A stretch of 64,000 nt of DNA from Vibrio mimicus CAIM 602 (GTDB taxonomy: Bacteria > Pseudomonadota > Gammaproteobacteria > Enterobacterales > Vibrionaceae): contig NZ_AOMO01000024.1 in NCBI RefSeq assembly GCF_000338875.1, positions 1-64,000 on the forward strand, given 5' to 3'. Within the stretch, counting starts at the first letter, position 1. Each line of letters opens with the position of its first letter. Both the position numbers and the translations under genes were made by a program. Shown here in pieces: positions 36,171 through 45,992 of the stretch. The notes beneath the pieces are model-generated. The model saw only the letters and a list, made by a program, of their open reading frames with translations. It was not told where the DNA came from and did no database searches.

Positions 36171-37572
36171 GTAATTGTAATGCCGGAGATAAATTGAGCT
36201 TTTCCACTAAGCTGATAAATCGTGGCTCATTCACTAAGGGACGATATTTGGGGTCTGCGACCAGCCAGAGTAACTCTATCCGACCTTGTTGATAGGCCAT
36301 TTCTAGCCAGTCTAGCGCCGCGTCATGCTCACCAGCGACAATCGCATAACGAGCAAGAGAAAGCGGCGGTGAATATTGCCCGATATACAACTGTTGCGGA
36401 TCACGAAAAGCCAGCCAGTGGTACACACCTTGTAAACCGTTGGTATCAAATTCACTTTGCAAAGTGTCACGATCTGTTTGGTTGTAACCTGCTTTTTCGA
36501 TGAGTTGCAGCAAAATCTCAAAAGCGGTTTTATCCTCTCCACTCAGCTCAGCAATGGCTTGTTGGGAGACAACGTAATAATAACTATCTGCGGAAAACTC
36601 CTTGAGCTTTTTCAGCTCAAGCCTCGCGCGCGGGTAATTCCCCGCCATGGTATAAACCCAAGCCGCCCCTTCACTCGAATAACCTTGAGGATGTAAGGCA
36701 ATGTATTGCTCCAGTTGGTGATGTGCTGCTTCAAACTCGCCCATGGCTAACAAAAACTGGCTATAAAAATAATGGGCATCGGCCACTCCCTGCGCTTGTT
36801 CGAAATGTATTTTTGCTTTGTCATGCTGATGGAAAATCAAAAAATAAAGATTACCCAACAGCTTATGTGCTTCGAGGTGTTGCGGATTTAACGCCAACGC
36901 TTTCAATAAGTGCTGTTCTATCCAACGTTTTTTCTCAACAATCCGCGTATCACTATTGAAAATATTAGTCATCATCGCGGCTGCAAGTTTCACATGTGCC
37001 TCTGCAAAATCAGGATATTGATCGATCAGCGATTGGTATATGCCGATCGCTTCATCGTGATACTCAGGCGAGTGAGTCATCAAATAGTTTGCGCGTTGAA
37101 AAGTCTCAAGCGCCGTCGGTGAAAGCTCAGGTGGAGTTGGCCGGAAAAACCAGAATGCAGCCATAACGAATAAAATCACAGATAATGATACCGCACTGGC
37201 CGCTACCCATCTTTTCTTATCCTTGCTAGGTATTTCACGACGTACTTCTGCAATCCATTGATAGCCTTTACCACTGACTGTCGCAATGAATTGAGGATGT
37301 TTAGCGTTATCAGAGAAAATCCGCCGCAGCCCATTAATCACCACATAAATGCTGTCTTCCGTGACCACTTTCCCATGCCACACTTTTTCCAAAAGCTCAT
37401 CTTTGGTAATTGTTTGGGGAGCGTGCTCAGCAAGAAGCACCAGAACTGCAAACTGGTTTGCGTCAAAATGTAGAGTGGAGTTTTGTTTATGTAATGTGCG
37501 AGAGCGGTGGTCAACTTGCCAGCCGCCTAAATGAGAAATGGGAGCGCTAGAATTCAGGGCATCTTCAGTCAT
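36157..37572 (-). CDS. ToxR/CadC-like membrane regulator with periplasmic TPR domain
   Basis: This 471-residue protein has a cytoplasmic OmpR/PhoB-type winged helix at about 12-110 (WQVDHRSRTLHKQNSTLHFDANQFAVLVLLAEHAPQ and TKDELLEKVWHGKVVTEDSIYVVINGLRRIFSD). A single membrane helix follows at about 124-146 (AASAVSLSVILFVMAAFWFF), then a periplasmic region of about 320 residues made of TPR-like helices. This is the one-component CadC/ToxR architecture, in which the periplasmic part senses a signal. It probably regulates the downstream beta-propeller gene on the same strand through the TTAAG repeats. The signal is unknown. Confidence 0.85.
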   Translation of the reverse strand: MTEDALNSSAPISHLGGWQVDHRSRTLHKQNSTLHFDANQFAVLVLLAEHAPQTITKDELLEKVWHGKVVTEDSIYVVINGLRRIFSDNAKHPQFIATVSGKGYQWIAEVRREIPSKDKKRWVAASAVSLSVILFVMAAFWFFRPTPPELSPTALETFQRANYLMTHSPEYHDEAIGIYQSLIDQYPDFAEAHVKLAAAMMTNIFNSDTRIVEKKRWIEQHLLKALALNPQHLEAHKLLGNLYFLIFHQHDKAKIHFEQAQGVADAHYFYSQFLLAMGEFEAAHHQLEQYIALHPQGYSSEGAAWVYTMAGNYPRARLELKKLKEFSADSYYYVVSQQAIAELSGEDKTAFEILLQLIEKAGYNQTDRDTLQSEFDTNGLQGVYHWLAFRDPQQLYIGQYSPPLSLARYAIVAGEHDAALDWLEMAYQQGRIELLWLVADPKYRPLVNEPRFISLVEKLNLSPALQLLKNI

Positions 37573-37807
37573 TGTGCTTTACATCACCTGCCACGAGATA
37601 GATTTCAGTATTCGGAGTGTAGAAACCCTCCTACCGCGAGTAAATCTCGCATGGCGAAAATTAGAGTCACCAAACTGAATGGCGGTACTGAATTCATTTC
37701 AGTACACAAAGATGAGGAATGGATCACTTAACTCAGCGTAAAAAAACCAAGCAACCCATGTTGGCTCAAAGCATCATGACCGCTGTTCGCCGCGAGTCAT
37801 CATCTCA

Positions 37808-38848
37808 TTATGGTTTGCTCGAAGCAGTGGCAACCTTGCTTGGCGACTTGGCTTTTTGCTCACGAACCAAAGCTAATGCCCGTTCAAGGTTTTCATTCGC
37901 TAACTTGTAGTATGAGGGCTTTTTGTCTATCGCTTCTTGCAGATAGGGGATCGCTTTGTCTGGTTTACCTTGGAGAATCAAAAAGTACCCTACATTGTTG
38001 AGTGCTTCCGGCGCTCCCATGCTGCGCATAAAAATATTGGTGGCTCGGGGGATTTCATCTTTCCCCAGATAAATGAGCGCTAAATTATTCTGCCCTTTTT
38101 TATTTTCAGGATCTTTCTCGAGCGCTGCGAGCGTGTAGCGCTCCGCTTTGTCGTATTGACCACTCATATAGTAGGAATAGCCTAAGTTCAGCATACCTTT
38201 GGCCGAGTTGGGCTTAATCTCCAATGCCTTGAGGTAATACGCTTCTGCCAGCGGGTGTTGTGCATCCACATCGGATAGCACACCCAGTCCCAAATAAGCG
38301 GTAGCAGGCGATGCGTTATCCACTTTCAACTGGTTGATTTCTTGTACCGTACTCAGCTTGCCTGTCATGGTTTTGCTGTTTTTGAGTCGCACTTGGTCTG
38401 CGTTCAACGCGCGTAGGAAATAACTTTTTCCTTCATCAACACGCCCTTGTTTACTGTAAATTGCCCCTAGTTGTTCCAATGCTTTGACACTATTGGGGTT
38501 GTATTCCAATGCCATGGTGTAGGCTTTATCGGCTAAGGCAATGTTGCCGCGAGATTCATGAATTCGGCCGATGTTGTACAAGGTTTTGTCTTGATATTTG
38601 GCATCAGGGAATGAAATCGCACGTATGTACTCATAAAGCGCCAAGTCATTGTTGTTGCTTCTTAATGCCGTGTCTCCGCGGCTTATCGCTTCGGTTTCTG
38701 ACGCTGGCAAAGCTTCTGATGTAAGTGAGTCAACTGGTCTGCCATCATACAGACTGAGATCGTATTTGGGTCCTTGCGGTTCTTGGCTTGCACAACCGTA
38801 AAGTGCCATAGCCACCAACAAACCAAGTAAAGTTTTGGGCATGTCCAT
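37808..38848 (-). CDS. tadD: TadD, TPR lipoprotein of the Flp pilus system
   Basis: This 346-residue protein starts with a lipoprotein signal (LLGLLVAMALYGCASQEP; cysteine at about 19), followed by several TPR units (e.g. AKGMLNLGYSYYMSGQYDKAERYTLAALEKDPENK). TadD is thought to help secretin and pilus assembly at the outer membrane. It is the last gene of the tad operon, 10 bases after tadC. AAGGGG lies six bases before the ATG. No clear terminator is seen after it before the regulator gene at 37572. Confidence 0.82.
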   Translation of the reverse strand: MDMPKTLLGLLVAMALYGCASQEPQGPKYDLSLYDGRPVDSLTSEALPASETEAISRGDTALRSNNNDLALYEYIRAISFPDAKYQDKTLYNIGRIHESRGNIALADKAYTMALEYNPNSVKALEQLGAIYSKQGRVDEGKSYFLRALNADQVRLKNSKTMTGKLSTVQEINQLKVDNASPATAYLGLGVLSDVDAQHPLAEAYYLKALEIKPNSAKGMLNLGYSYYMSGQYDKAERYTLAALEKDPENKKGQNNLALIYLGKDEIPRATNIFMRSMGAPEALNNVGYFLILQGKPDKAIPYLQEAIDKKPSYYKLANENLERALALVREQKAKSPSKVATASSKP

Positions 38849-38858
38849 CCGTTTCCCC

Positions 38859-39802
38859 TTAACCTAGCGCATCCGAAAGTGATAACAACGCTGGCCCAAT
38901 GGCAACAATAAAGAAACAAGGCCATATGAATAACAGTAGTGGAAAAATCATCTTTGTCGGAATTTTTGCTGCAATTTCTTCCACTTCCTGATTGCGTTTG
39001 TCGCGAAAATCTTCGGTGTAGTCACGCAAGGTTTGCGACAAACTACCACCGATCTTTGAAGCATGAGACAGCATGTTGACTAGGCCACGGATCTCCGTCA
39101 ATCCGGTGCGAGCCACCAGTTCATCAAACGCGGTAGGCATCTCCACCCCTGCTTTGATCTTGGCACATACCGTATCCAGCTCATCAGCAAATTCTGGGTG
39201 AGAGATGGTTAATTCATCCGCCACCTTTCTCAAGGCAGCATTAAAACCAAGCCCTGATTCAGTACACACGACGAGTAAATCGAGTGCATCAGGCACACCT
39301 GCACGAATGGTTCTTTGGCGCTCTTTCACAAAGTGATGCAAGCCATATTGGGGAGATAAAGGCCGCCCGCCACGGAAACCAGCATCACCAGCGTACCGTT
39401 ATCCATATCGGGCAACAGGAAGAACACCAAGGCTGCCCCACTAACACCCAAAATGGCAAAGGACGTTTTGAGCGCATAAAACAGGGATAAGGCATCACGA
39501 TTATGAAAACCCGCGTGCATTAACTGCGTGCGAATGCTTGCCCGCTCTTTCGATTCTTTACCCGCCGAGATCGGCGCTAATGACTCCAAAGTGTTATCCA
39601 CTTTGCGGTTTTTCTTTTTCAGCGTATTGCCCGACAGCTCTTTATTGATCTGCTCTAGCTTTTTCTTCATGGGCGCACGATTGCCGGAAAAGACTAAAGC
39701 CACTGTCACCACCAACAAGCTGGTTGAAACTAAAATTAAAGCCAAAAACACCCATTGGTCATTGACTTGGATATCCGAAAAAACCACGAGTAATTCGTCC
39801 AT
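38859..39802 (-). pseudogene. tadC: TadC, inner-membrane platform protein, one frameshift
   Basis: The first half (39802 to about 39342) starts MDELLVVFSDIQVNDQWVF and ends in PNMA. The second half starts HHFVKERQRTIRAGVPDALDLLVVCTESG, typical of the type II secretion F domain, and ends with membrane helices near 39000-38860. They are out of frame. Restoring one A (plus strand) to the pair at 39340-39341 gives GLYLPNMALHHFVKERQ and 314 residues, a normal TadC. TadC and TadB form the inner-membrane base that works with the TadA ATPase. Confidence 0.87.
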
Positions 39803-39803
39803 G

Positions 39804-40769
39804 TCACACCTCGAAGCTGATGATCTTACGAATCCAAATAGCGCCGAAGAACAAGCTGACCATACCTACACTCACCATTTCCATCCCTCGAGCGTCTTGA
39901 TAAAGCGGCGTCACATAATCAGGGTTGATGAACATTAAGCCTATAAACAGCACAAAGGGAGAAAGCACCAGAATCCACGCGGAAAGGCGGCTTTCTGCTG
40001 AAAGGGTTTTGATCTTTCTGGTCAATTTGAAACGTTGGCGCAGCACTTTGCCGACTTTTTCGAGGTTTTCCGAAAGGTTGCCCCCGGTTTCTTTTTGGAG
40101 CATAACCGCACTTGCAAAGGCAAGCATTGAAACCGTAGGCGTACGTTCTGCCATTTGCATAATGGCCAATCGCATGTCGTAACCATAGTTAAGCAAGTTG
40201 AAGGTATTTTTAAACTCAAGCCCAATCGGTGCGGCCATCTCTTTGCCCACTTCATTAAACGCTTGGGTTACGGGCTGCCCAGCTTGCAGCATTCTGCGAA
40301 TGATATCGAGCGCATCCGGCAACTGTTCTTCAAACCGACTGAGGCGATCAGCAATGCGTTTTTGTAAAAAAAACTGCAGAACAAACCATACCACCACACC
40401 TCCGGCTAAAACTAAAAACCAAGCCTGCCCCAAAAATGCCAACGTGCTCATGATGCTTACACTGATGATGGAACACACCGTCAGTGTCTGAGTCAATGAC
40501 CAATCCAAGCCGGACAACTCAATCGATTTTTTCAAAGAAGCAAAAACCGCAAATTTAACCAGGCTGCGATCCTGAGGAGATAAGCTTTTCAGATAATGTT
40601 CTTGCAGTAAGGAGCGAGCTTCCTGATCCAGATTCATCTGGGTTTCTTTCAAGCGTTGGGCAAGCTCTTTATGCTTGGCCTTGCTTCCCGCAGCAGGAAG
40701 GATCAAGGCTTGAGAAATGAAGACAACCGCAAAGAATAACAAGATGAAGAAATAGGTAATGTCATCCAT
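39804..40769 (-). CDS. tadB: TadB, inner-membrane platform protein of the Flp pilus
   Basis: This 321-residue protein has N-terminal membrane helices, a type II secretion F domain (RFEEQLPDALDIIRRMLQAGQPVTQAFNEVGKEM, about 150-185) and C-terminal membrane helices. TadB and TadC together resemble PilC/GspF. The gene sits one base before tadC and 12 bases after tadA within the operon. Confidence 0.9.
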   Translation of the reverse strand: MDDITYFFILLFFAVVFISQALILPAAGSKAKHKELAQRLKETQMNLDQEARSLLQEHYLKSLSPQDRSLVKFAVFASLKKSIELSGLDWSLTQTLTVCSIISVSIMSTLAFLGQAWFLVLAGGVVVWFVLQFFLQKRIADRLSRFEEQLPDALDIIRRMLQAGQPVTQAFNEVGKEMAAPIGLEFKNTFNLLNYGYDMRLAIMQMAERTPTVSMLAFASAVMLQKETGGNLSENLEKVGKVLRQRFKLTRKIKTLSAESRLSAWILVLSPFVLFIGLMFINPDYVTPLYQDARGMEMVSVGMVSLFFGAIWIRKIISFEV

Positions 40770-40781
40770 GTTCGCCCCCTG

Positions 40782-42269
40782 CTATGAATAGCTTTCGTTA
40801 AACAGTTCGAACGGTAAATTCAATCCGCGCTTTGTTAACTGCTCATGACAAGCGGGGACTACCCCAGTCGCGGTATAAAACCCGATGATGTTGCCCTCTG
40901 CATCCACTCCTTGGCGCTTAAAGTGGAAAATCTCCGACATGGTGATGATCTCCCCTTCCATGCCATTGATCTCTTGGATGCTGACCATACGGCGCTTACC
41001 ATCTTCTTGGCGTTCCATTTGCACCACCAAATGAATTGCGGAGGCAATTTGCGCCCGCAAATTTTTGGTCGAAATGTTCCAACCTGCCATGGCGAACATA
41101 TTTTCGACCCGGCTTAAAGCATCACGCGGTGTATTGGCGTGAATTGTTGCCAATGAACCATCGTGACCTGTATTCATCGCAGCCAACATATCCACCGCTT
41201 CTGCACCACGTACTTCCCCTAACACGATGCGATCTGGCCGCATCCGTAGTGCGTTTTTCACTAAATCACGTTGGGTGATTTCCCCTTTGCCTTCCAAATT
41301 AGGCGGGCGAGTTTCTAGCCTCACCACATGGGGTTGCTGCAGTTGCAGTTCTGCGGAGTCTTCAATAGTAATGATGCGATCATCACTAGGAATGAAACCG
41401 GAGAAGATATTGAGCGTGGTGGTTTTTCCTGAGCCTGTACCCCCAGCAATCAGAATATTCAGCTCACCTTGTACGGCGGCTTCAACAAACTTTGCCATTT
41501 GTGGTGAAAGTGAGTTGTAACCCAACATATTGTCCATGGTGAGCTTATCAACCGCGAAACGACGAATGGAAACGGACGCACCATCCAAGGCAAGAGGAGG
41601 AATAATGGCATTGACGCGAGAGCCATCAAGCAGGCGCGCATCAACCATGGGGGAAGCTTCATCAATACGACGCCCAACTTGGCTAACAATGCGGTCGATG
41701 ATGTTTCTTAAATGGCGATCATCCAAAAAGGTATAGGGCGTTTTTTCTAGCTTACCCCGCCGCTCAACAAAGATGTTTTTCGGGCCATTCACCAAGATGT
41801 CGGAGACGGTTTTATCATGCAACAAAGGTTCTAGCGGCCCTAAACCAAACACTTCATCTTCAATTTGCTTGATCACCCGTTTGCGCCCTTCGGAGCTCAT
41901 TGGGTGTGTTTGGTCTTCCGCCATTAACTGCACAATCGCGTCGTGGAGATCGTTTCTGGCACGCTCTTTCTCAAGGCTTGCTAGCAAACCCAAGTCCAAT
42001 ATCTCCAATAAGCGCCGATGATAGTAATGCTTGATGGATAACTCTTGTTCGAGCTGTTTACGCGCTTCTTCTAACGCTTTGTCCTTGGCTTGCCGCTCCA
42101 GCAATTTTTTATCTTGAGTCGACACTTCTAAAGGAGTGGCATTCGGCAATAGCACTCTTGACTCTTTATCTGACGAAGCCTCATTGCTTACAGGAGATGA
42201 AGGCTCCGTATCTAATGCTGCTGCTTTTTCCTGAAACTCCGGATTTATATTTTTTCGTTTGAAAAACAT
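40782..42269 (-). CDS. tadA: TadA/CpaF, secretion ATPase of the Flp pilus
   Basis: This 495-residue ATPase of the VirB11/PulE family has Walker [15 protein letters not shown] (about 281-294), the Asp box and His box regions ([24 protein letters not shown]) and Walker [21 protein letters not shown]. It forms the cytoplasmic hexamer that powers Flp pilus extension and, in TadA-type systems, probably retraction. The N-terminal extension of about 100 residues is normal for CpaF proteins. Confidence 0.95.
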   Translation of the reverse strand: MFFKRKNINPEFQEKAAALDTEPSSPVSNEASSDKESRVLLPNATPLEVSTQDKKLLERQAKDKALEEARKQLEQELSIKHYYHRRLLEILDLGLLASLEKERARNDLHDAIVQLMAEDQTHPMSSEGRKRVIKQIEDEVFGLGPLEPLLHDKTVSDILVNGPKNIFVERRGKLEKTPYTFLDDRHLRNIIDRIVSQVGRRIDEASPMVDARLLDGSRVNAIIPPLALDGASVSIRRFAVDKLTMDNMLGYNSLSPQMAKFVEAAVQGELNILIAGGTGSGKTTTLNIFSGFIPSDDRIITIEDSAELQLQQPHVVRLETRPPNLEGKGEITQRDLVKNALRMRPDRIVLGEVRGAEAVDMLAAMNTGHDGSLATIHANTPRDALSRVENMFAMAGWNISTKNLRAQIASAIHLVVQMERQEDGKRRMVSIQEINGMEGEIITMSEIFHFKRQGVDAEGNIIGFYTATGVVPACHEQLTKRGLNLPFELFNESYS

Positions 42270-42304
42270 AATCGTGTCCTTTCGTTTCTCTGTCGTCGCA
42301 CACT

Positions 42305-43522
42305 CTAAGAAAACAATTTCTTAAACCATGTTTTTTTCTCAGCCTCAGGCAGAGCGATATGGTGAGAAAAATCCACAATCGAGCGTGTAATCGCTGTGTT
42401 TTTCTTATACATGACGATCGGACGCCCCAAGTTGGCACTTTCTATAGCCACTCGGTAATCATTCGGAATCATAAAAACCGAAATGCCCGCGATGGTTTTC
42501 TCTATATCTTTTATGTTGATAGACGCCCGTTTCTCATAACGGTTGATGATCAACTCGATTTGCTCTTTCGCCACCCCATACTCAAGTGTCAGCAGGCGCA
42601 AAATACGCGAGGTATTTTTGATGGCCGCTAAGTTTTGTTGGGCGACTAAAAACACTTTCGTTGCAGGTGCGACAACCGCAGAGAAGATGCGATCAACGCC
42701 TCGTGACAAATCGATCACTACATACGGATATATCTCTCTAAGGATAGGTAATAAACGGCCAATTTCCCGCGCTTTATCGAAATCTTCCGTGGTATTTTCA
42801 TGGAAAAACCCGAGCACATGCAGGCCATTGTCCATTTTGGTCACCATAGCGCTCAGCGAGTCATGATCCAGATCCTTTGCGTGCTCTATCACATCAGTCA
42901 GGCTGTATTGCGGGGTAATGCTAAGATATTCGGAGATCACCCCAAACGGGATATCCAAATCCAGCAGCAACACTTTTTCCGGATGAGAAGCCGCGATTTC
43001 CAATGCGGTATTAAGCGCTAATGTCGATGCGCCGCAGCCCCCTTTGGTATTAATAAAAAGATGCAGCTCCCCCAGTTCACGGCTGGCCAGTTTCTCTTCC
43101 GACACGTTTTTCAATAGATGGAAAAAGTCATTCATCATCGCTTTATCGGAAACAAAATCAGCCGCGCCTAACCTTAATGCGATTTTCAGAGCACCGTTGT
43201 CATCCTCATCCCCAAATACAATCAGAGAGGCTTCAAAATCATCACTCGGTGCTTCGTACTCTTGTAAAGCGAGTACTTTTTGTGCCCAGTTCGGTCCAGT
43301 TTCGACAAATATCAAATCGGGTGGTGTTAAATGAGTCAGCCCCGAAACGTTCACGTTAGAGAGTGAAATCAGGTCAAAGCTGAGGTTCTTACACAGCTTC
43401 AGTTGTGTCCCCATATGAAGCTGAAAACGCTCGCTACTGTATAGCACCCAAATATGTAAACTTGTTTTTAATCGAATATAACTGTCTTCATTGTTCCTAC
43501 TAAGCTTTACAGCTTCGCCCAT
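42305..43522 (-). CDS. tadZ: TadZ/CpaE, ParA-like pilus localisation protein
   Basis: This 405-residue protein has an N-terminal atypical receiver-like domain (about 25-140) and a C-terminal MinD/ParA-type domain with deviant Walker motif [16 protein letters not shown] (about 155-170). TadZ/CpaE proteins place the Tad machine at the pole. The ATG at 43522 has GAGG about eight bases upstream and lies ten bases after the previous stop. Confidence 0.88.
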   Translation of the reverse strand: MGEAVKLSRNNEDSYIRLKTSLHIWVLYSSERFQLHMGTQLKLCKNLSFDLISLSNVNVSGLTHLTPPDLIFVETGPNWAQKVLALQEYEAPSDDFEASLIVFGDEDDNGALKIALRLGAADFVSDKAMMNDFFHLLKNVSEEKLASRELGELHLFINTKGGCGASTLALNTALEIAASHPEKVLLLDLDIPFGVISEYLSITPQYSLTDVIEHAKDLDHDSLSAMVTKMDNGLHVLGFFHENTTEDFDKAREIGRLLPILREIYPYVVIDLSRGVDRIFSAVVAPATKVFLVAQQNLAAIKNTSRILRLLTLEYGVAKEQIELIINRYEKRASINIKDIEKTIAGISVFMIPNDYRVAIESANLGRPIVMYKKNTAITRSIVDFSHHIALPEAEKKTWFKKLFS

Positions 43523-43532
43523 ACACCGTCCT

Positions 43533-44051
43533 CTAGCAGTCTGTTATGGAACCATCAGCATCATTTTTTGTTGGTCTGACTATTCCTAAGCTTTCAACGG
43601 GCAGTGTGGTTTCAAACTCCGGAACCACGACCAACCCTTTGTTTCCTAAGAAATTCAGAATAGAAACAAACTGAAACTGATAATTACTGACTCTAGCTCT
43701 GACGTATTTTATGGTTATAAAAACATTGTTATCGGTGACATCCCCTGTCACCACCGCTCCATTGGCATCAAGATACTCAATCACCAAATTTTGATCGGTA
43801 AAGTTACTGGGTAAGCTCCCCCCTAATACTGCACTTTTTATGTTTTGTTGCGCAGCAGAGGTGACATAGCACACGGTCGCTAAGCGTGCGGCTTTGCGTG
43901 TGGTCTCGTTAATCATTTGAACGGAAAACATGTAATAGCCGATGGAGAAAATCGATAGCAAAATCAGCATCAACACAGTTGAAATCACGGTGAATTCGAT
44001 CACCGCTAAACCGTGCATTTTTTTGCCAACGCTTTCGCCATGCTTTCTCAC
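43533..44051 (-). CDS. tadF: TadE/TadF-like pseudopilin, second copy (TadF)
   Basis: This 172-residue protein has a short basic leader and the TadE-like motif GLAVIEFTVISTVLMLILLSIFSIGYYMF at about 14-42, i.e. G-x4-E-F followed by a hydrophobic helix. Such pseudopilins are processed by the TadV peptidase. Its ATG overlaps the stop of tadE by four bases (ATGA), showing translational coupling. Confidence 0.78.
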   Translation of the reverse strand: MRKHGESVGKKMHGLAVIEFTVISTVLMLILLSIFSIGYYMFSVQMINETTRKAARLATVCYVTSAAQQNIKSAVLGGSLPSNFTDQNLVIEYLDANGAVVTGDVTDNNVFITIKYVRARVSNYQFQFVSILNFLGNKGLVVVPEFETTLPVESLGIVRPTKNDADGSITDC

Positions 44052-44485
44052 AATCGACTCCTCATCACTGACGAAGCAGTGAAGGTAATCCCCAGATTCG
44101 TATCGGTATAAGGGATTTTCGTAAACGTGGGCACATAGACATAGGAAGCCGTGACGGTGACGAAACCATTACTGTGGGTAACCGTGATGTCATCTGCGGT
44201 TAAGTTCTCCAAAATGGTATAACTACCACCGGTCACTTGCCCATGAAGTACCATGTTTTTGATGTCCGCTTCATTGGCGATTTGGTCATAAGAAATCGTG
44301 CCGTAGACTTCATTGACCGCAAAACGGGCGCCGTTTTGTACTCCTTTTGCCAACGTGTTGTACTGAGTGAACATATGCCCGACTTCTAGCATGCCAACCA
44401 GAAGTATCAGAACCACGGGTAAGGTCACCACCATCTCTATGGCAGCAAAACCTTGTTGTTTAGTACGTTGATTTGAGAAGGTCAT
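44048..44485 (-). CDS. tadE: TadE-like pseudopilin
   Basis: This 145-residue protein has the leader MTFSNQRTKQQGFAAIEMVVTLPVVLILLVGMLEVG. The prepilin-type site follows the glycine of QQG, with the conserved glutamate five residues on. I chose ATG 44485: it lies directly after the stop of the upstream gene (44487), and a longer frame to 44560 overlaps that gene. The mature part has TadE-like beta-rich sequence. Confidence 0.8.
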   Translation of the reverse strand: MTFSNQRTKQQGFAAIEMVVTLPVVLILLVGMLEVGHMFTQYNTLAKGVQNGARFAVNEVYGTISYDQIANEADIKNMVLHGQVTGGSYTILENLTADDITVTHSNGFVTVTASYVYVPTFTKIPYTDTNLGITFTASSVMRSRL

Positions 44486-44486
44486 G

Positions 44487-45707
44487 TTAAGCACCTCCAC
44501 TGTTCGGATCTTTGTACAGAATGATCTTGTACGCGCCTTGGTCTTCCGGTGTGTTTCCAATCGAACCGTTTTCTACCAAGCAAGAATCGATAAATTCCCC
44601 GAATACAATTTGCCCGCCGCCTGAGTTACTCGTAGGCACTTTTTGTAAAAGGAAGAAACACCCGACTTCCACAACCTTATAAGTGGTGGAACCTCCTTTT
44701 TTGCCCGTGCAATCCACAATCGGAATAGGCAGCACTCTGCGCCAAGGCTGGCCGCCTGATTCACAATCACCGGAACTGCTGTCGGCAATACAGGCTTCTG
44801 TATCGGCCTTATATTTGGCATAAGTGAGATCATTCGTGTAGTCATAAACTACATGGCCACTGCTATCGAGCGTCGCGGGAGTAGCGGGTAATTCGGTGAC
44901 GTAATCGGGTGGGTAATCGCTACTGGAAACACCACCTTGATAAATCCCCAATCGAGTATTGATACCTTGCCCTACCGGGCCTGCTGCCACCCCTGTTTGG
45001 GTATCGATATCACCACCAATCTCGACAGTACCTTCGTATCCACCGCCTAATGCTTCACGCACCGTATCGGCACCTGAACCAAAATCCAGCAGGTTGTAAT
45101 TACCTGATCCCATAGCAGTCAAACTGGAATCGCCGACTTTGAGTGCATAAACATCGCTCGAGTGGTAGCCATAAATGCCACCGCTTTCACTCCCTTTACA
45201 CACCCCGATCGGGACTACGTTGCCAATCGTGTTAATGCTGGAACTCGGCCCTGCAACGGCAGCCGCAGAAACTTGTTTCGCCATACCTAAGGCTTGCATG
45301 AAAAATTCAGTTAAGCTGAGGTCGGCTACAGAAACCCGCACATAAATGTCGCCAGTTGCATCAAAACTACCATCGGGAAACAAGAGTGGATCATTGGAAT
45401 AGGCAATACCAAAATTCGCAGAATCTACATCCAACTCACTGTTGCCTGAGGCGTTGTGCATTGAGGTAAGCGTTGACTTCGCGACATCTGTTGCAGTTGC
45501 GGTATCGTGAGTGGCATCCGCAACCATAGCGGCAGCCAGTGCAGCCGCATCAACCGCATTCTGAAGTTTGGTACGGTTCACCACTTGATGAGTCACATCA
45601 ATGGCGATGGCCGCTAAAATCACCAAACTGACCATCGCCGCTGTCACCAAGACCAACACTAAGCCTTGCTGTTTGCATCTTCCATTGCGATGTTGGGTAA
45701 TGTCCAT
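44487..45707 (-). CDS. tadG: TadG-like protein with N-terminal Flp/Tad helix
   Basis: This 406-residue protein has an N-terminal hydrophobic helix in the TadG-type context (KQQGLVLVLVTAAMVSLVILAAIAIDVTHQVVNRTKLQNAVDAAALAAA). A long extracytoplasmic region with several cysteine pairs and Gly/Ser-rich stretches follows. TadG proteins are envelope components that may anchor the machine or act as minor pilins. It lies 20 bases downstream of a small lipoprotein gene and is co-transcribed with tadE. Confidence 0.78.
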   Translation of the reverse strand: MDITQHRNGRCKQQGLVLVLVTAAMVSLVILAAIAIDVTHQVVNRTKLQNAVDAAALAAAMVADATHDTATATDVAKSTLTSMHNASGNSELDVDSANFGIAYSNDPLLFPDGSFDATGDIYVRVSVADLSLTEFFMQALGMAKQVSAAAVAGPSSSINTIGNVVPIGVCKGSESGGIYGYHSSDVYALKVGDSSLTAMGSGNYNLLDFGSGADTVREALGGGYEGTVEIGGDIDTQTGVAAGPVGQGINTRLGIYQGGVSSSDYPPDYVTELPATPATLDSSGHVVYDYTNDLTYAKYKADTEACIADSSSGDCESGGQPWRRVLPIPIVDCTGKKGGSTTYKVVEVGCFFLLQKVPTSNSGGGQIVFGEFIDSCLVENGSIGNTPEDQGAYKIILYKDPNSGGA

Positions 45708-45727
45708 AATCCAATCCTTAACGGCGA

Positions 45728-45982
45728 CTAATTACTGCCATTAATCACTTGGCTGCTACTACTCGACATGCTTTCCGTTTTCTTATCCAAGTAAACCTGA
45801 TAAGCACTGTCCATCTTCTCGCCACTGCCGTAAGGAATGATGTCTTTATTTTCCTGACTCGCATCAGGATTATAAGTTTGCTCTGCTTTAAGTTTAGCCA
45901 CATATTGCCCCATAGGAGCATCATTTGCGCAGCCGCCTAAAACCGAGAGACTGACCAAAACGAACATCATATAAGTCTTCAT
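45728..45982 (-). CDS. Small lipoprotein of the tad operon
   Basis: This 84-residue protein has a lipoprotein signal MKTYMMFVLVSLSVLGGCAND (lipobox cysteine at about 18) and a short polar mature part ending in a serine run (SMSSSSSQVI). I chose ATG 45982, ten bases after the rcpA stop. Its position after the secretin gene is that of RcpB-like or pilotin-like lipoproteins in other tad loci. No domain was recognised, so a role in secretin assembly is inferred from position only. Confidence 0.7.
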   Translation of the reverse strand: MKTYMMFVLVSLSVLGGCANDAPMGQYVAKLKAEQTYNPDASQENKDIIPYGSGEKMDSAYQVYLDKKTESMSSSSSQVINGSN

Positions 45983-45992
45983 TTTTCTCGCC

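Noticed and set aside
37654..37731. A 26-codon plus-strand frame starting MAKIRVTKLNGG
   Set aside because: No ribosome site, no homologue I recognise, and it lies in the regulator-tadD intergenic space; too weak to annotate.
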